Assembly (NCBI GenBank): GCA_023254175.1
Contig: JALQYJ010000144.1
Span: 1 to 45,192, forward strand
Length of the DNA: 45,192 nucleotides
From: Runella sp.
GTDB taxonomy: Bacteria; Bacteroidota; Bacteroidia; Cytophagales; Spirosomataceae
Direction: 5' to 3'
Part shown: positions 23,944 to 33,697 of the stretch, in pieces
Layout: each line of letters starts with the position of its first letter
Position numbering within the stretch: the stretch's first letter is position 1
Position numbers and translations under genes: made by a program
Notes under the pieces: model-generated
Seen by the model: only the letters and a program-made list of their open reading frames with translations
Databases searched by the model: none
What the model was told of the DNA's origin: nothing

Positions 23944-25995
23944 TTAGGAAAGCAATTTCAGGGCTTCAGCCACTGAATGAACAGGTAATTGACATGTTTT
24001 GTTGAAACAAATAAAGATAGTTGTTTTTTCAACATTTGACAGGCGTCCTTCTAAAAGTGGTAAATCTGAGACAGTTGTGGCTCCAACTATCACTTTGTTT
24101 GGCCAAAAAGTTTTTTCAAATTCTTTTCTAAAACCATCAGCCTCCGCCCCTACAATGACCACTTCTGCCGTTGGATAAGCACGTTGGACATACAAAGCAG
24201 CCCAATTGGTTACCCATTGTACATCGGTCATCATTGAACGTTTTAATTTGGAAAGCATCCAATCTGCCAATTCAATATACTCATCGTAACTAACCAGCAT
24301 CCCCAAAGCATACAAATTGTGAGCCATTAGTGAGTTAGAAGCGGGAATTACGTTATCGAAAATTTCTTTTTTTCGGGCAATCAACCCATCATCCGTACTA
24401 TCCGTAAAATAAAATAGTTCGTCTTCATCGTCGTACAAATGTTCAATGGTATAGGCCATCAACTTTAGAGCTTCATCTAGCCACTCTTCGTCAAATGTAA
24501 TTTGGTAAACACCAATATACCCATCAATCACCGAAGCATAATCTTCCAAGAAACCTACAATCGTCGCCCTTCCGTTTTTAAAGCTATGCCAAAGTCGGTG
24601 GTCATCGTTGATCATGTTATTTCTAAGAAAGCGAGCGTTTTGCAATGCCAACTCTCTAAACAATTCTTCACCAAATGCCCGATACGCATCCGTTAATCCT
24701 TTCAGAGTCAACCCATTCCAAGAAGCCAAAATTTTATCATCCAATCCTGGATGAACGCGTTTTTCCCTCACTTCAAACAACTTGTCAAGCACTGCACGGT
24801 ACTGCGTTTCGGGAATGATTTTTTCTTCAGTGGCATTTAATTTGACCTTATAAAAAATCTCCGAATCGGACAGTAACAACTCCCAGTTTGGATTAGGTGC
24901 TAAGTGCAAATGATTATTTCCGTGTTCCCAATTCCCAGAAGGTCGAATTCCGTACAGTTTAGAAAACCAATTAAAATCATCGCCCAAAATCGCCTGCAAT
25001 TCAGCTTGCGTCCAGGTATAAAACTTACCTTCCACTCCCTCACTGTCGGCATCCAAGGCCGAGTAAAAGCCGCCCTCAGGGCTAAGCATTTCGCGACGAA
25101 GCCACTCAATTGTCTCATAAACACGGCGTTTGTATAATTCATTTTTAGTCAACGTATACGCCTCCGAATAGACACTAAGCAGTTGCCCATTGTCGTACAG
25201 CATTTTCTCAAAATGGGGAATAAACCAATCTTCATCCACCGAATACCGCGCCCAGCCACCTCCAACGTGGTCATAAATTCCGCCTAATGCAATACGGTTT
25301 AGGCTCAATTCTACCTGACGTAAGGCTTCGGGGTTTTGAGAAAGTGCGTAGTAACGCAGCAAAAACTTATAAATAGAAGGCATGGGAAACTTCGGCGCGC
25401 GTTCCATTCCTCCTTTTTCGAGGTCAAAATTTTGTTTGATATGCTCAAACATTTCGTCCAAATCCCCCCGACGAAATTCGGTCGTTGAACCATCCAAATG
25501 GTATTTTTCCGACTCTTTCATCAACATATTTTGAACAAACCCTTCTGCTGATTTTTCCAATTCTTCGTGGTGATTCACAAAAGCATTTTGAACGCTGTTC
25601 AGCAAATTCACCCAATTGCGCGGCGGCATGTAGGTCATTCCATAAAACGGTTTGGCATCAGGCATCAAAAAAACGTTCAAAGGCCAGCCTCCACGCCCTC
25701 CCATGGCATGAAGCGCATCCATATAAATCGAATCCACATCGGGGCGTTCTTCACGGTCTACTTTGATACACACAAATCCACTGTTCATCACAGCGGCTAC
25801 CTGCTCATTTTCAAAACTTTCGCGCTCCATGACGTGACACCAATGGCACGCAGAATACCCAATACTGACAATAATAGGCTTATTTTCGGTACGGGCTTTC
25901 GTCAAGGCTTCTTCCCCCCACGGATACCAATCGACGGGGTTGTGGGCATGTTGTAACAAGTAGGGAGATGTTTCTTCGATGAGGCGGTTTGTCAT
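23944..25995 (-). CDS. thioredoxin domain-containing protein (DUF255/YyaL family)
   Basis: Protein of 683 residues. The N-terminal DUF255 thioredoxin-like domain begins [21 protein letters not shown] and has a CxxC pair in [11 protein letters not shown] (Cys50, Cys53). A long alpha/alpha-toroid region related to N-acylglucosamine 2-epimerases follows, with [16 protein letters not shown] and [16 protein letters not shown]. Relatives include human SPATA20. The biochemical role is unsettled. No signal peptide is present. Confidence 0.92.
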   Translation of the reverse strand: MTNRLIEETSPYLLQHAHNPVDWYPWGEEALTKARTENKPIIVSIGYSACHWCHVMERESFENEQVAAVMNSGFVCIKVDREERPDVDSIYMDALHAMGGRGGWPLNVFLMPDAKPFYGMTYMPPRNWVNLLNSVQNAFVNHHEELEKSAEGFVQNMLMKESEKYHLDGSTTEFRRGDLDEMFEHIKQNFDLEKGGMERAPKFPMPSIYKFLLRYYALSQNPEALRQVELSLNRIALGGIYDHVGGGWARYSVDEDWFIPHFEKMLYDNGQLLSVYSEAYTLTKNELYKRRVYETIEWLRREMLSPEGGFYSALDADSEGVEGKFYTWTQAELQAILGDDFNWFSKLYGIRPSGNWEHGNNHLHLAPNPNWELLLSDSEIFYKVKLNATEEKIIPETQYRAVLDKLFEVREKRVHPGLDDKILASWNGLTLKGLTDAYRAFGEELFRELALQNARFLRNNMINDDHRLWHSFKNGRATIVGFLEDYASVIDGYIGVYQITFDEEWLDEALKLMAYTIEHLYDDEDELFYFTDSTDDGLIARKKEIFDNVIPASNSLMAHNLYALGMLVSYDEYIELADWMLSKLKRSMMTDVQWVTNWAALYVQRAYPTAEVVIVGAEADGFRKEFEKTFWPNKVIVGATTVSDLPLLEGRLSNVEKTTIFICFNKTCQLPVHSVAEALKLLS

Positions 25996-26108
25996 ATAAA
26001 ACAGGTTTTATTGAGTAAAAACTAAGAACACGACAAAAGTTTCAAGATTGACGAAAATCCTGTAATCCTTTTTGAAAATCGTGTAACTAACTTCCCAATA
26101 CAACCTAC

Positions 26109-26116
26109 TACTTTTG
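26109..26116 (+). promoter_or_regulatory. -7 box upstream of the copper ATPase
   Basis: TACTTTTG matches TAnnTTTG 22 nt before the ATG at 26139. No convincing -33 element or metal-regulator operator was recognised. Confidence 0.5.
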
Positions 26117-26138
26117 TACCAACAAAAAAAGTAAAAAC

Positions 26139-28355
26139 ATGGAAACTGATCTAGATTCAATGCCTCAACAACTGCAAGTACCCGTTTCAGGCATGACCTG
26201 CGCAGCCTGTGCGATAAGTGTTGAAAATATTCTCAAAAAGCAGGAAGGGGTGCTGGAGTGTTCCGTCAACTTTGCTAACGAGTCGGCCATTATTAACTTT
26301 GATTCAACCCAAACTACCCCCGAAACGCTCAAGCAATCGCTTCAGGCAGTAGGGTATGATTTACTTTTACATCCTGAACATGCCCATATCGAGCAAGCCG
26401 AACAGAAAGCGAATCAATTAGTAATTCTTCAAAAACGATTGATTTGGACGAGTATTCTTGCTTTCCCCGTCATGATTTTGGGAATGTTTTTTATGGACGC
26501 TCCCTTCGTCAATTGGATAATGTTCGGTTTAAGTACGCCTGTTTTGGCCATTTTTGGACGTCACTTTTTTATTAATGCCTGGAAACAAACCCGTTATGGC
26601 CAAGCCAATATGGATACCCTTGTAGCATTAAGCACAGGAATTGCTTTTTTATTTAGCCTTTTTACCACTGTTTATCCCAAGTTTTGGCACCACCGTGGGC
26701 TTCACCCACACGTTTATTACGAGGCTGCTTCGGTAGTAATTGTTTTTATAATGATGGGTAAATGGCTCGAAGAAAAAGCCAAAGCCAATACGTCGGTAGC
26801 AATTCAGAAATTGATGGGGTTGCAACCACGCACCGTTTGGATTATTGAAAATGGGGAAGAAAAAGAAATAGAAATCAACACTGTTCGAGTAGGTGACCGA
26901 ATTGTTGTGAAACCTGGTGATAAAATTGCCGTGGATGGAAAAGTGCTTTCAGGAAATTCGTTTGTTGATGAAAGCATGATTTCGGGCGAGCCTATTCCTG
27001 TTGAAAAAACCAAAGGAAGCAAAGTTTTTGCTGGGACAGTCAATCAACAGGGAAGTTTTCGGTTTTTAGCCGAAAAAGTAGGTGAAGCTACCATGCTCGC
27101 CCAAATCATTAAAATGGTCCAACAAGCCCAAGGTAGTAAAGCTCCGATTCAGCAAATTACCGATAAAATCGCGGCTATCTTTGTGCCAATCGTCATCAGC
27201 ATTTCGCTACTTACGTTTGTAGTTTGGGTAAGTCTGGGAGGAGATAATGCCCTTACTCATGGGCTTCTAACTGCCGTCACAGTACTCGTCATTGCTTGTC
27301 CTTGCGCCTTGGGGTTGGCTACCCCAACAGCCATTATGGTAGGTGTAGGCAAAGGGGCAGAAAATGGTATCCTTATCAAAGACGCTCAAAGTTTAGAACT
27401 GGCCCACCGCATAAATGCCGTGGTGCTGGACAAAACAGGCACAATTACAGAAGGTAAACCCCTAGTAACCGACACTCTATGGCTCATTTCCAACCCAAAC
27501 GTCAAGCCAATTGCAATGGCTTTAGAGAGTCAATCGTCTCACCCCCTTGCACTACCTATTGTGCAACAACTTAAAAATGAAGGTGTAAAACCCGTTCTCA
27601 TTCAGCAATTTGAAAACGTGACGGGCAGGGGAGTAAAGGCTCAATTTGATGGAAGAGAATACTTTATTGGAAGTCTTGGTTGGTTGGTAGAACGGGAGAT
27701 TTCATTTGCAGGTTTACCCCTTTCAAGCTGGCAAGAAGAAGCCAAAACTGTCATATGTTTTACAAATGAAACTGAGATATTGGCCGCTTGGGCCATCACC
27801 GACCCCGTCAAGCCGACCTCTGCGAATGCCATTGCAGCACTTCAAAACGATCATATTGAGGTGTATATGCTCACAGGTGACAATGCTTTTACTGCACAAA
27901 AAGTGGCCCAAGAAGCAGGTATAAAGCAGTATAAAGCAGAAGTATTACCTTCCGAAAAAGCTGCTTTTATTCAACAACTTCAGCGAGAGGGTAAAACGGT
28001 AGCCATGGTTGGCGACGGGATTAACGACTCTCATGCGTTGGCACAGGCCGATGTGAGCATTGCAATGGGCAAAGGCTCCGACATTGCGATGGATGTAGCT
28101 AAGATGACCCTCATTTCGAGCGACTTACAAAAAATCTCTCAAGCCATTCGACTTTCCAAATGGATAGTAGCGGCCATTCATCAAAATCTTTTTTGGGCAT
28201 TTATTTACAACCTCATCGGAATTCCTCTGGCCGCAGGGGTGTTATATCCCATAAATGGTTTTTTGCTCAACCCCATGATAGCGGGCGCAGCCATGGCCCT
28301 AAGTTCAGTGTCAGTTGTAGCCAATAGCCTACGCCTCAAGTGGAAACGGGTTTGA
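26139..28355 (+). CDS. copA: heavy metal translocating P-type ATPase (copper exporter)
   Basis: P1B-type ATPase of 738 residues. One N-terminal HMA domain carries GMTCAACA (Cys21, Cys24). Eight membrane helices follow with the ion-path motif [12 protein letters not shown] near residue 387, the phosphorylation site DKTGTIT at Asp431, and the hinge [23 protein letters not shown] together with the CxxC HMA domain indicates Cu(I) export. The small HMA protein 80 nt downstream probably delivers copper to it. Confidence 0.94.
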   Translation: METDLDSMPQQLQVPVSGMTCAACAISVENILKKQEGVLECSVNFANESAIINFDSTQTTPETLKQSLQAVGYDLLLHPEHAHIEQAEQKANQLVILQKRLIWTSILAFPVMILGMFFMDAPFVNWIMFGLSTPVLAIFGRHFFINAWKQTRYGQANMDTLVALSTGIAFLFSLFTTVYPKFWHHRGLHPHVYYEAASVVIVFIMMGKWLEEKAKANTSVAIQKLMGLQPRTVWIIENGEEKEIEINTVRVGDRIVVKPGDKIAVDGKVLSGNSFVDESMISGEPIPVEKTKGSKVFAGTVNQQGSFRFLAEKVGEATMLAQIIKMVQQAQGSKAPIQQITDKIAAIFVPIVISISLLTFVVWVSLGGDNALTHGLLTAVTVLVIACPCALGLATPTAIMVGVGKGAENGILIKDAQSLELAHRINAVVLDKTGTITEGKPLVTDTLWLISNPNVKPIAMALESQSSHPLALPIVQQLKNEGVKPVLIQQFENVTGRGVKAQFDGREYFIGSLGWLVEREISFAGLPLSSWQEEAKTVICFTNETEILAAWAITDPVKPTSANAIAALQNDHIEVYMLTGDNAFTAQKVAQEAGIKQYKAEVLPSEKAAFIQQLQREGKTVAMVGDGINDSHALAQADVSIAMGKGSDIAMDVAKMTLISSDLQKISQAIRLSKWIVAAIHQNLFWAFIYNLIGIPLAAGVLYPINGFLLNPMIAGAAMALSSVSVVANSLRLKWKRV

Positions 28356-28435
28356 AGTTTACTGTTTACGGTCAGTTTCTCAAAACCTTGTGTTTCAGTT
28401 TAAATTTTTACTTAACAATTCATTATTCATAAAAA

Positions 28436-28645
28436 ATGGAAACATTACAATTCAAAACCAACATTAACTGTGGCGGGTGCATCGCCAAGGTAACTCCGTT
28501 TTTAAATCAAGTGGAGGAAATTGAAGAGTGGCGAGTGGACACCAATAATCCTGATAAAATCTTAACCATCTCGGGCGAGGAACTATCGTGTGATTTAATC
28601 GTAGAAACCATCGAAAAAGCGGGCTTTAAGGCTGAGCAGGTTTAG
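28436..28645 (+). CDS. small heavy-metal-associated (HMA) protein, probable copper chaperone
   Basis: Protein of 69 residues with the ferredoxin-like HMA fold. The metal site is NCGGCIAKV, so the CxxC loop is Cys-Gly-Gly-Cys, and the Met before the first Cys in classical MxCxxC is replaced by Asn. The C-terminus DLIVETIEKAGFKAEQV is typical. It lies directly after copA and probably buffers or hands over copper in the cytoplasm. Confidence 0.88.
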   Translation: METLQFKTNINCGGCIAKVTPFLNQVEEIEEWRVDTNNPDKILTISGEELSCDLIVETIEKAGFKAEQV

Positions 28646-28654
28646 CTGTAAAAA

Positions 28655-28717
28655 TTCACGCAGAGGCAGGCATAACGTTATTATCTAAAACTTAGTATTT
28701 TTGAGCCTCTGCGTGAA
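28655..28717. repeat. inverted repeat TTCACGCAGAGGC
   Basis: The 13-nt arms at 28655-28667 and 28705-28717 are perfect complements around a 37-nt spacer. The right half on the minus strand (28718 down to 28685) is nearly repeated at 23826-23851. The wording resembles dispersed CTCTGCGTGAA-type intergenic repeats. It follows the HMA gene and may also act as a terminator. Confidence 0.55.
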
Positions 28718-28766
28718 GTTTCAAAAAAATTTCTTTTTTACCTCACTTACAAATTCACCTTGTTAC

Positions 28767-29264
28767 TTAAAGTGGTTTTTCCATGATATAATCTTGCATC
28801 AGAAAACCATCTCCAATGTCAATATCTTCGCTACCCACGATAGCAAAACCCATTTTTTCGTAAAACCCAATCGCTTTATTAAATCGGTTGACGTTGAGAA
28901 TCAAAGCCGTGTTTTGATTTTCGGTTGCGATTTCGGCTACTCTTCGGATAAGTGCCGCCCCTACTCCTTTTCCTTGGCTTGCAGGCAAAAGGTATATTTT
29001 ATGAATTTTTGTTTTGGCAATGCCTTTATAATTTAGCTCGTAAGAAACATAACCGAGCGACTCCCCCTCTTCCTTAATAAGAATAAATACGTGGCCTTTT
29101 TCTTGAATTTGTTCCGTCAACGACGGCAGGCTGTACATCCATTCGAGCATGTACTCGATTTGTTGTGGTGATAAAATTTCACCAAACGTAAGCGGCCAAG
29201 TTTCGTAGGCAATTCGCTTTATTTCTGATAAATCTGTTTCGGAGGCAACGTTAATTTTTAACAT
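28767..29264 (-). CDS. GNAT family N-acetyltransferase
   Basis: Protein of 165 residues with the GNAT fold. The acetyl-CoA binding motif A is YLLPASQGKGVGAALIRRVAE (Q-x-x-G-x-G/A), and motif B is LNVNRFNKAIGFYEKMGF. The acceptor cannot be predicted. It ends convergent with the copA/HMA genes. Confidence 0.9.
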   Translation of the reverse strand: MLKINVASETDLSEIKRIAYETWPLTFGEILSPQQIEYMLEWMYSLPSLTEQIQEKGHVFILIKEEGESLGYVSYELNYKGIAKTKIHKIYLLPASQGKGVGAALIRRVAEIATENQNTALILNVNRFNKAIGFYEKMGFAIVGSEDIDIGDGFLMQDYIMEKPL

Positions 29265-29638
29265 TTCAAGGGGTCTACAGTTTTTTAAAGCATACTAGAA
29301 TTCCCCTTTATTGTTCTAAAAGTGAATCCTGATTTTGGTCAAAAATAGAATTTCCTCGCCAAATACACACACTATCTTCCTAAACTATACCGAAATTTGT
29401 ATTGGCCATGTTATCGGTTTTCTTTACTTCGCTCCTTTCTATTCTTTTGATGAAGTTTACGAGCGAGGAGCGCTTAGAAGATATCATCAGCTACTTCCAA
29501 ATTGCTTTTACACTTTCTGACGTGGGGGCATTTCAACTTATAGAAAACTTTGTTCTGCTATTCGTGAAAATCATTGGATTGCGGTATCTTTCGGGCTCCA
29601 AATCTGTTTTAGCTCATTTCTATTTTTAAAAAACATCA
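29265..29638. other. intergenic region with one weak ORF
   Basis: These 374 nt separate the GNAT gene and the SUMF1-type gene. An ATG at 29408 opens a 74-codon frame (to 29629) with a hydrophobic start (LSVFFTSLLSILLMKF), but it shows no family signal and no ribosome binding site. I see no RNA gene. The promoter of the downstream gene must lie here but was not recognised. Confidence 0.35.
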
Positions 29639-30631
29639 ATGAAGTTCGTTAAAAAAACAATTCTTCTCTGTGCGTTCTGCGGAACGGCTTTTGCCCAGCA
29701 GAAATTTGAGAACTACGCCCAAGCCATTTCGGGTAGTAACATTAAGTATGACTTAGTCGCCATCAAAGGCGGCGATTTTATGATGGGTAGCCCTGCCAAA
29801 GAAAAAGACCGTAGAGAAGACGAAAGTCCCCAACACAAGGTAAAAATCGAACCATTTTGGATGGGTAAATTCGAAATTACTTGGGATTTTTATGATCTCT
29901 TTACCACCAAAAACATCGAAATCGAAATGGCTAAACGTTTTCCTGACCCCGAAAACAGCCTTTCAAAAACCGACGGAAGCACTCGCCCAAGTGCCGCTTA
30001 CGTCGACATGTCTTTTGGTATGGGGCGCGGAGGAGGTTATCCCGCAGTTAATATGACGCAGTACGCCGCCATTTATTTCTGTAAGTGGCTTTATGAAAAA
30101 ACGGGCATTTTTTATCGCCTGCCTACCGAAGCCGAATGGGAATATGCCTGCCGTGCAGGAACTACGACTGCTTATTCCTTTGGTGACGATGCAAAATTTC
30201 TTGATGAATATGCTTGGTATAAAGCCAATAGCGGCGGAGGCTACAAAAAAACAGGTACCAAGAAACCGAACCCCTGGGGCTTACACGACATGCACGGCAA
30301 CGTAATGGAATGGACACTCGACCAGTACGCCAAGGATTATTACACCAAGAAAGCCAATGGACAAGCCAAAGAGGCGTTTTTGAAAGTGACAGAACTCTAT
30401 CCTACGTCTGTACGCGGGGGCTCATGGGACGATGATGCCAGCGTTTGCCGCAGTGCAACGCGTATTCCATCCGTTGCAGACTGGAAAATCATTGACCCCC
30501 AAAGTCCCAAAAGTGAATGGTGGATGACCAGCGCTTCGTTTGTTGGGTTTCGTATTGTACGCCCTCTTAAAACTCCTTCTAAAGAGGAAATTGCTGCTTA
30601 CTACAATCCACCGTTGATTGAAGATTATTAA
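29639..30631 (+). CDS. secreted formylglycine-generating enzyme (SUMF1) family protein
   Basis: Protein of 330 residues. A Sec signal peptide (MKFVKKTILLCAFCGTAFAQ) is followed by a SUMF1/FGE-sulfatase fold: LVAIKGGDFMMGSP, PQHKVKIEPFWMGKFEIT, YRLPTEAEWEYACRAGTTT, NPWGLHDMHGNVMEWT, VRGGSWDD and FVGFRIVRP. Most Bacteroidota members are not true sulfatase activators, and some act in gliding or cell-surface complexes. The paired active-site cysteines of bona fide FGE are not evident. No sulfatase gene is nearby. Confidence 0.9.
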   Translation: MKFVKKTILLCAFCGTAFAQQKFENYAQAISGSNIKYDLVAIKGGDFMMGSPAKEKDRREDESPQHKVKIEPFWMGKFEITWDFYDLFTTKNIEIEMAKRFPDPENSLSKTDGSTRPSAAYVDMSFGMGRGGGYPAVNMTQYAAIYFCKWLYEKTGIFYRLPTEAEWEYACRAGTTTAYSFGDDAKFLDEYAWYKANSGGGYKKTGTKKPNPWGLHDMHGNVMEWTLDQYAKDYYTKKANGQAKEAFLKVTELYPTSVRGGSWDDDASVCRSATRIPSVADWKIIDPQSPKSEWWMTSASFVGFRIVRPLKTPSKEEIAAYYNPPLIEDY

Positions 30632-30652
30632 TCGACAACGGTGTTTATAAAA

Positions 30653-30701
30653 CTAAAAAAAGTCCCCTAAATAAATACTTAATTTAGGGGACTTTTTTTA
30701 G
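30653..30701. terminator. bidirectional terminator, perfect 20-bp stem
   Basis: CTAAAAAAAGTCCCCTAAAT (30653-30672) is perfectly complementary to 30682-30701 around a 9-nt loop. Each strand ends in a T7 run. It lies between the SUMF1-type gene and the minus-strand gene ending at 30702. Confidence 0.88.
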
Positions 30702-31175
30702 TTAGACAAGTTCTTTCGTCAATTCCCAATCGAAATTTGGAAGTTGAATTGGACTGAGTAACTGTTCCTCCAAAAGATTAGCCCATTCAGAAATATACAG
30801 CACTACATCGTCCCGAAAATTATGACGCAAATGGCGCTTATTCTCAGGTAAACGGTTCAAAATACGTCGATCCGAAAGTCGCTCTAAATGCTTCAAATCG
30901 TCAGAGTCCAAGCCCGCCTCCATCATTTCATTGATAAGTAAGTCCATCGGCAGCCCGCTCGTCGGACAATACTCATTCAATTGTTCGTTCCAGTCGCCTC
31001 TCCCATTAGCAAGCGCATGGGCATGAATTTCGGCTTTGGTTAATTTTGTAATTTCTTGCGCTAAATTACCGCAATTGCAGCTCCCCATGTGCCCCCATTG
31101 GTACGGAGAGCCGTGTTCGATGTTGCGAGCCGTGCGACGAAGCGCCGCAATGAGGTCGAGATTCGGGCGTGCCAT
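30702..31175 (-). CDS. conserved-looking protein of unknown function
   Basis: Protein of 157 residues, cytoplasmic by sequence. It starts MARPNLDLIAALRRTARNIEHG and has a CNCGN motif near residue 33 (GHMGSCNCGNLAQEI), a second Cys in NEYCPTSGLPMDLL, and a His/Arg-rich stretch (LPENKRHLRHNFRDDVVLYISEWANLL). Codon use and a clean ATG support a real gene. Metal binding by Cys/His is possible but unproven. It is divergent from the S41 peptidase gene. I do not recognise the family. Confidence 0.75.
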   Translation of the reverse strand: MARPNLDLIAALRRTARNIEHGSPYQWGHMGSCNCGNLAQEITKLTKAEIHAHALANGRGDWNEQLNEYCPTSGLPMDLLINEMMEAGLDSDDLKHLERLSDRRILNRLPENKRHLRHNFRDDVVLYISEWANLLEEQLLSPIQLPNFDWELTKELV

Positions 31176-31281
31176 AACCTTGTATGTGTTTATTTGTGGT
31201 TAAATTCAAAACGAAAACCGAGTGTGTAGCTTTTTTGTTTTCAAGCAATTTATGTATTTTTTTGTAAAAATTGACTTTCCT

Positions 31282-32793
31282 ATGTTTCAAAAAATAAGCC
31301 TACTTACACTCACTTTTTCGACTGCCTTGCTAGTAATTTTAAGTTCTTGTAGCCGACATTACGTTCATGAGACGGCATATAGTGTTGAACAAATTCAGCA
31401 AGATTTTAAATTGATGCGGCACGCGCTTGAAGAGTCCCACCCTGGATTATACCGTTATACTTCTCGCGACAGTATTCGTTGGATTTTTGACGAGACCGCA
31501 AAAAAGCTTAACAAACCTATGACAGAACTAGAATTTCGTCGCACTGTTAATCCCATTTTTTCTTACATCCGCTGCGGCCACACAGATATTTATCCGTCCA
31601 AAGGTTATACCAATTACATAAAAAAAAACAAACCAAAGGAATTTCCGTTGGGCTTATATTTCGTTGAAAATAAACTAAGAATACTTCAAAATCGCACTGA
31701 CGATACTACGTTGGTGGTAGGTACGGAAGTAGTATCCATTGATGGGCAAAATACTCGTCAAATCATTGCTAAAATGCGAGAGTTAGTTCCATCAGATGGG
31801 TATAATCAAACTTATAAAACGACAGTTATCAACGGTAATTTTGGCGGATTTTATCGTTATTTGTACGGTAATAAAGAGACTTTTGAAGTGACCGTACAAG
31901 ACACTTTAGGTAAAAAGCGTAGTTTAAAACTTAGCTTTAACAAACCTCCTAAGCCGACAAAAAAAGCAGCTACTTCTACCAAACCTGCTGTCAATCAGCC
32001 CCCTAAAATACCTGTAGCAACGCCCAAATTAATGGTAAAAACCAACCCGAAATTGCGTACACTGAAGCAATCCGAAAAAGACAGTACGGTGGCAATTTTG
32101 GACATAAACACATTTAGCGATGGGCGATACCGTCGGTTTTATCGGCGCTCGTTTAAAGCACTCAAAACACACAATATCAAGCACTTAATTATTGATTTGC
32201 GCGCCAATGGTGGCGGAAAATCAGATGCAAGTATCAATCTTATGTCGTACTTATTGGATGCCAATTACGTGGTCTATGACTCGGCTACGGCACTTACTCT
32301 TCGCCCTTCCTACCAACGCTATTACAGCCATAAGTTCCCGCGCTGGTTTACACGCTATTATTGGTCTAAAAAACTTCCTGACGGGCGAAGAAGTAGTCGT
32401 TCTGCCCAAAGAATTCAAAAACCAATCACCAAAAACAGTTTCAAAGGAAAGGTATATTTATTGACCAACGGCGGGTCATTTTCAGCCGCAGCCATTTTCC
32501 CGTCTATGATTCAACAATACAACCAACGAGCGGTGGTTATTGGTAGAGAAACAGGCGGTGGGCGCCACGGCTGTAATGCGTTTATTTCCCCCTACCTAAC
32601 CCTTCCACATACACTGACCAAGGTACGAATTCCTGTGTTTAAGTTAGTGCTTCACATTCCTGGAGCAGACATCGGCCACGGAGTTCAGCCCAATTACCCC
32701 GTTGAATATCGTTTTGAAGACGTTCAAAAAGGCCGAGATTTAGACATCGAACGGGCGTATGAGTTGATTAACGCCTCGGAAATTAAAAAATAA
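31282..32793 (+). CDS. S41 family peptidase, lipoprotein
   Basis: Protein of 503 residues from ATG 31282; an upstream GTG at 31222 would spoil the signal. The lipoprotein signal ends in VILSSC. A helical N-terminal domain (QQDFKLMRHALEESHPGLYRYTSRD), a PDZ-like segment (GTEVVSIDGQNTRQI) and a Lys/Pro-rich insert come next. The tail-specific protease core has LIIDLRANGGGKSD and the nucleophile region LLTNGGSFSAAA, then GRETGGGRHGCN. It probably resides at the outer or inner membrane and cleaves an envelope substrate. Confidence 0.9.
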   Translation: MFQKISLLTLTFSTALLVILSSCSRHYVHETAYSVEQIQQDFKLMRHALEESHPGLYRYTSRDSIRWIFDETAKKLNKPMTELEFRRTVNPIFSYIRCGHTDIYPSKGYTNYIKKNKPKEFPLGLYFVENKLRILQNRTDDTTLVVGTEVVSIDGQNTRQIIAKMRELVPSDGYNQTYKTTVINGNFGGFYRYLYGNKETFEVTVQDTLGKKRSLKLSFNKPPKPTKKAATSTKPAVNQPPKIPVATPKLMVKTNPKLRTLKQSEKDSTVAILDINTFSDGRYRRFYRRSFKALKTHNIKHLIIDLRANGGGKSDASINLMSYLLDANYVVYDSATALTLRPSYQRYYSHKFPRWFTRYYWSKKLPDGRRSSRSAQRIQKPITKNSFKGKVYLLTNGGSFSAAAIFPSMIQQYNQRAVVIGRETGGGRHGCNAFISPYLTLPHTLTKVRIPVFKLVLHIPGADIGHGVQPNYPVEYRFEDVQKGRDLDIERAYELINASEIKK

Positions 32794-32795
32794 TT

Positions 32796-32829
32796 TGTGA
32801 ATTATTTTTTAATTGAATTTATATTCACA
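32796..32829 (+). promoter_or_regulatory. palindromic operator candidate upstream of tetR
   Basis: TGTGAAT (32796-32802) pairs with ATTCACA (32823-32829). Within it, 32814-32827 reads TGAATTTATATTCA, a 5-4-5 palindrome of the TGAAT-N4-ATTCA type. The 14-mer ends 52 nt before the tetR ATG. A related site lies at 33519-33532, which suggests binding by the TetR product. Confidence 0.5.
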
Positions 32830-32879
32830 TAAACTTATTGCCTAATAAATAAACTCTGTAAAGAGACCACCCAAACGTC

Positions 32880-33458
32880 ATGAGAAGCAAAGACGAAAGT
32901 AAAGTGCAATTGATTCTAAAAACAGCCCTAAAGATGATTATGCGAGTGGGGCTGGCTGGGCTTAAAATGTCGGACTTAGCAAAAGAAGCAGGGGTGGCTA
33001 CGGGGACTGTTTACATCTATTTTGAAGACAAAAACCAGTTGATTCGTGAGCTGTATTTGTACTTAATGCACGAAAACACCAACGACCTTACGCAGGAACT
33101 CACTGGCGATGAACCCTTGAAAATTAAAATCAAAAAAATGACACGTAACTTCCTAGAAAACAACGTTAAAAATCCAGAGTACAGTGCATTTTTTGAACAA
33201 TATTTTCGCTCACCCTACTTTCAAGAAGACGACAGTACCCGCAAAGAAGAAGACCAAGCCCTCCAGCCCATCTATCAATTGGTACTTGAGGGACAACGCC
33301 AAAGTTTAATCAAAGAAGCGAACCCAAATCTTTTAGTTACACTGGTTTGTGGTATGTTAAACGAACTAGCAAAACAAGCTATCTACACCCAAACACCCAT
33401 TTCAAGTACTGATTGGGAAATGACATTCAGCGTACTTTGGGACGGTATTCGCGCTTAA
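32880..33458 (+). CDS. TetR/AcrR family transcriptional regulator
   Basis: Protein of 192 residues. The N-terminal helix-turn-helix reads GLAGLKMSDLAKEAGVATGTVYIYFEDKNQLIRELY (residues about 22-57), the standard TetR pattern. The C-terminal part is a helical ligand-binding and dimer domain. Palindromes of the form TGAAT-N4-ATTC lie on both sides of the gene, suggesting autoregulation and control of the downstream acyltransferase. The ligand is unknown; acyl-CoA is a guess from the neighbour. Confidence 0.92.
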   Translation: MRSKDESKVQLILKTALKMIMRVGLAGLKMSDLAKEAGVATGTVYIYFEDKNQLIRELYLYLMHENTNDLTQELTGDEPLKIKIKKMTRNFLENNVKNPEYSAFFEQYFRSPYFQEDDSTRKEEDQALQPIYQLVLEGQRQSLIKEANPNLLVTLVCGMLNELAKQAIYTQTPISSTDWEMTFSVLWDGIRA

Positions 33459-33518
33459 AATTTTAGCCTGTAAGTAAGATACTATTTTCAACCAATCACA
33501 TTTTTTTGATTATTTTAA

Positions 33519-33532
33519 TGAATATTTATTCG
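33519..33532 (+). promoter_or_regulatory. second TetR-type palindrome, upstream of the acyltransferase
   Basis: TGAATATTTATTCG repeats the TGAAT-N4-ATTC pattern seen before tetR, with the last base differing. It lies 60 nt after the tetR stop and 165 nt before the acyltransferase ATG. A weak hairpin (AGAAGGG 33610-33616 with CCCTTCT at 33635-33641) lies between. Confidence 0.45.
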
Positions 33533-33697
33533 ATATAAAAGCTAGTTGCTAATAAAAAAATCATATTAATCACTGTAACATCTTCTGGAATCCGAAGAGA
33601 GACGTAATGAGAAGGGCAAGGTGCCTCAAAATACCCCTTCTTTAAAATTTTAAACGAAAAGTATTAATTTGAGCAAAAACCGAAGCCCTTTCCATTT

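Noticed and set aside
29408-29629. Small hydrophobic ORF before the SUMF1-type gene as a real gene
   Set aside because: There is no ribosome binding site, promoter box or recognisable family; it is kept only as a note on the intergenic region.
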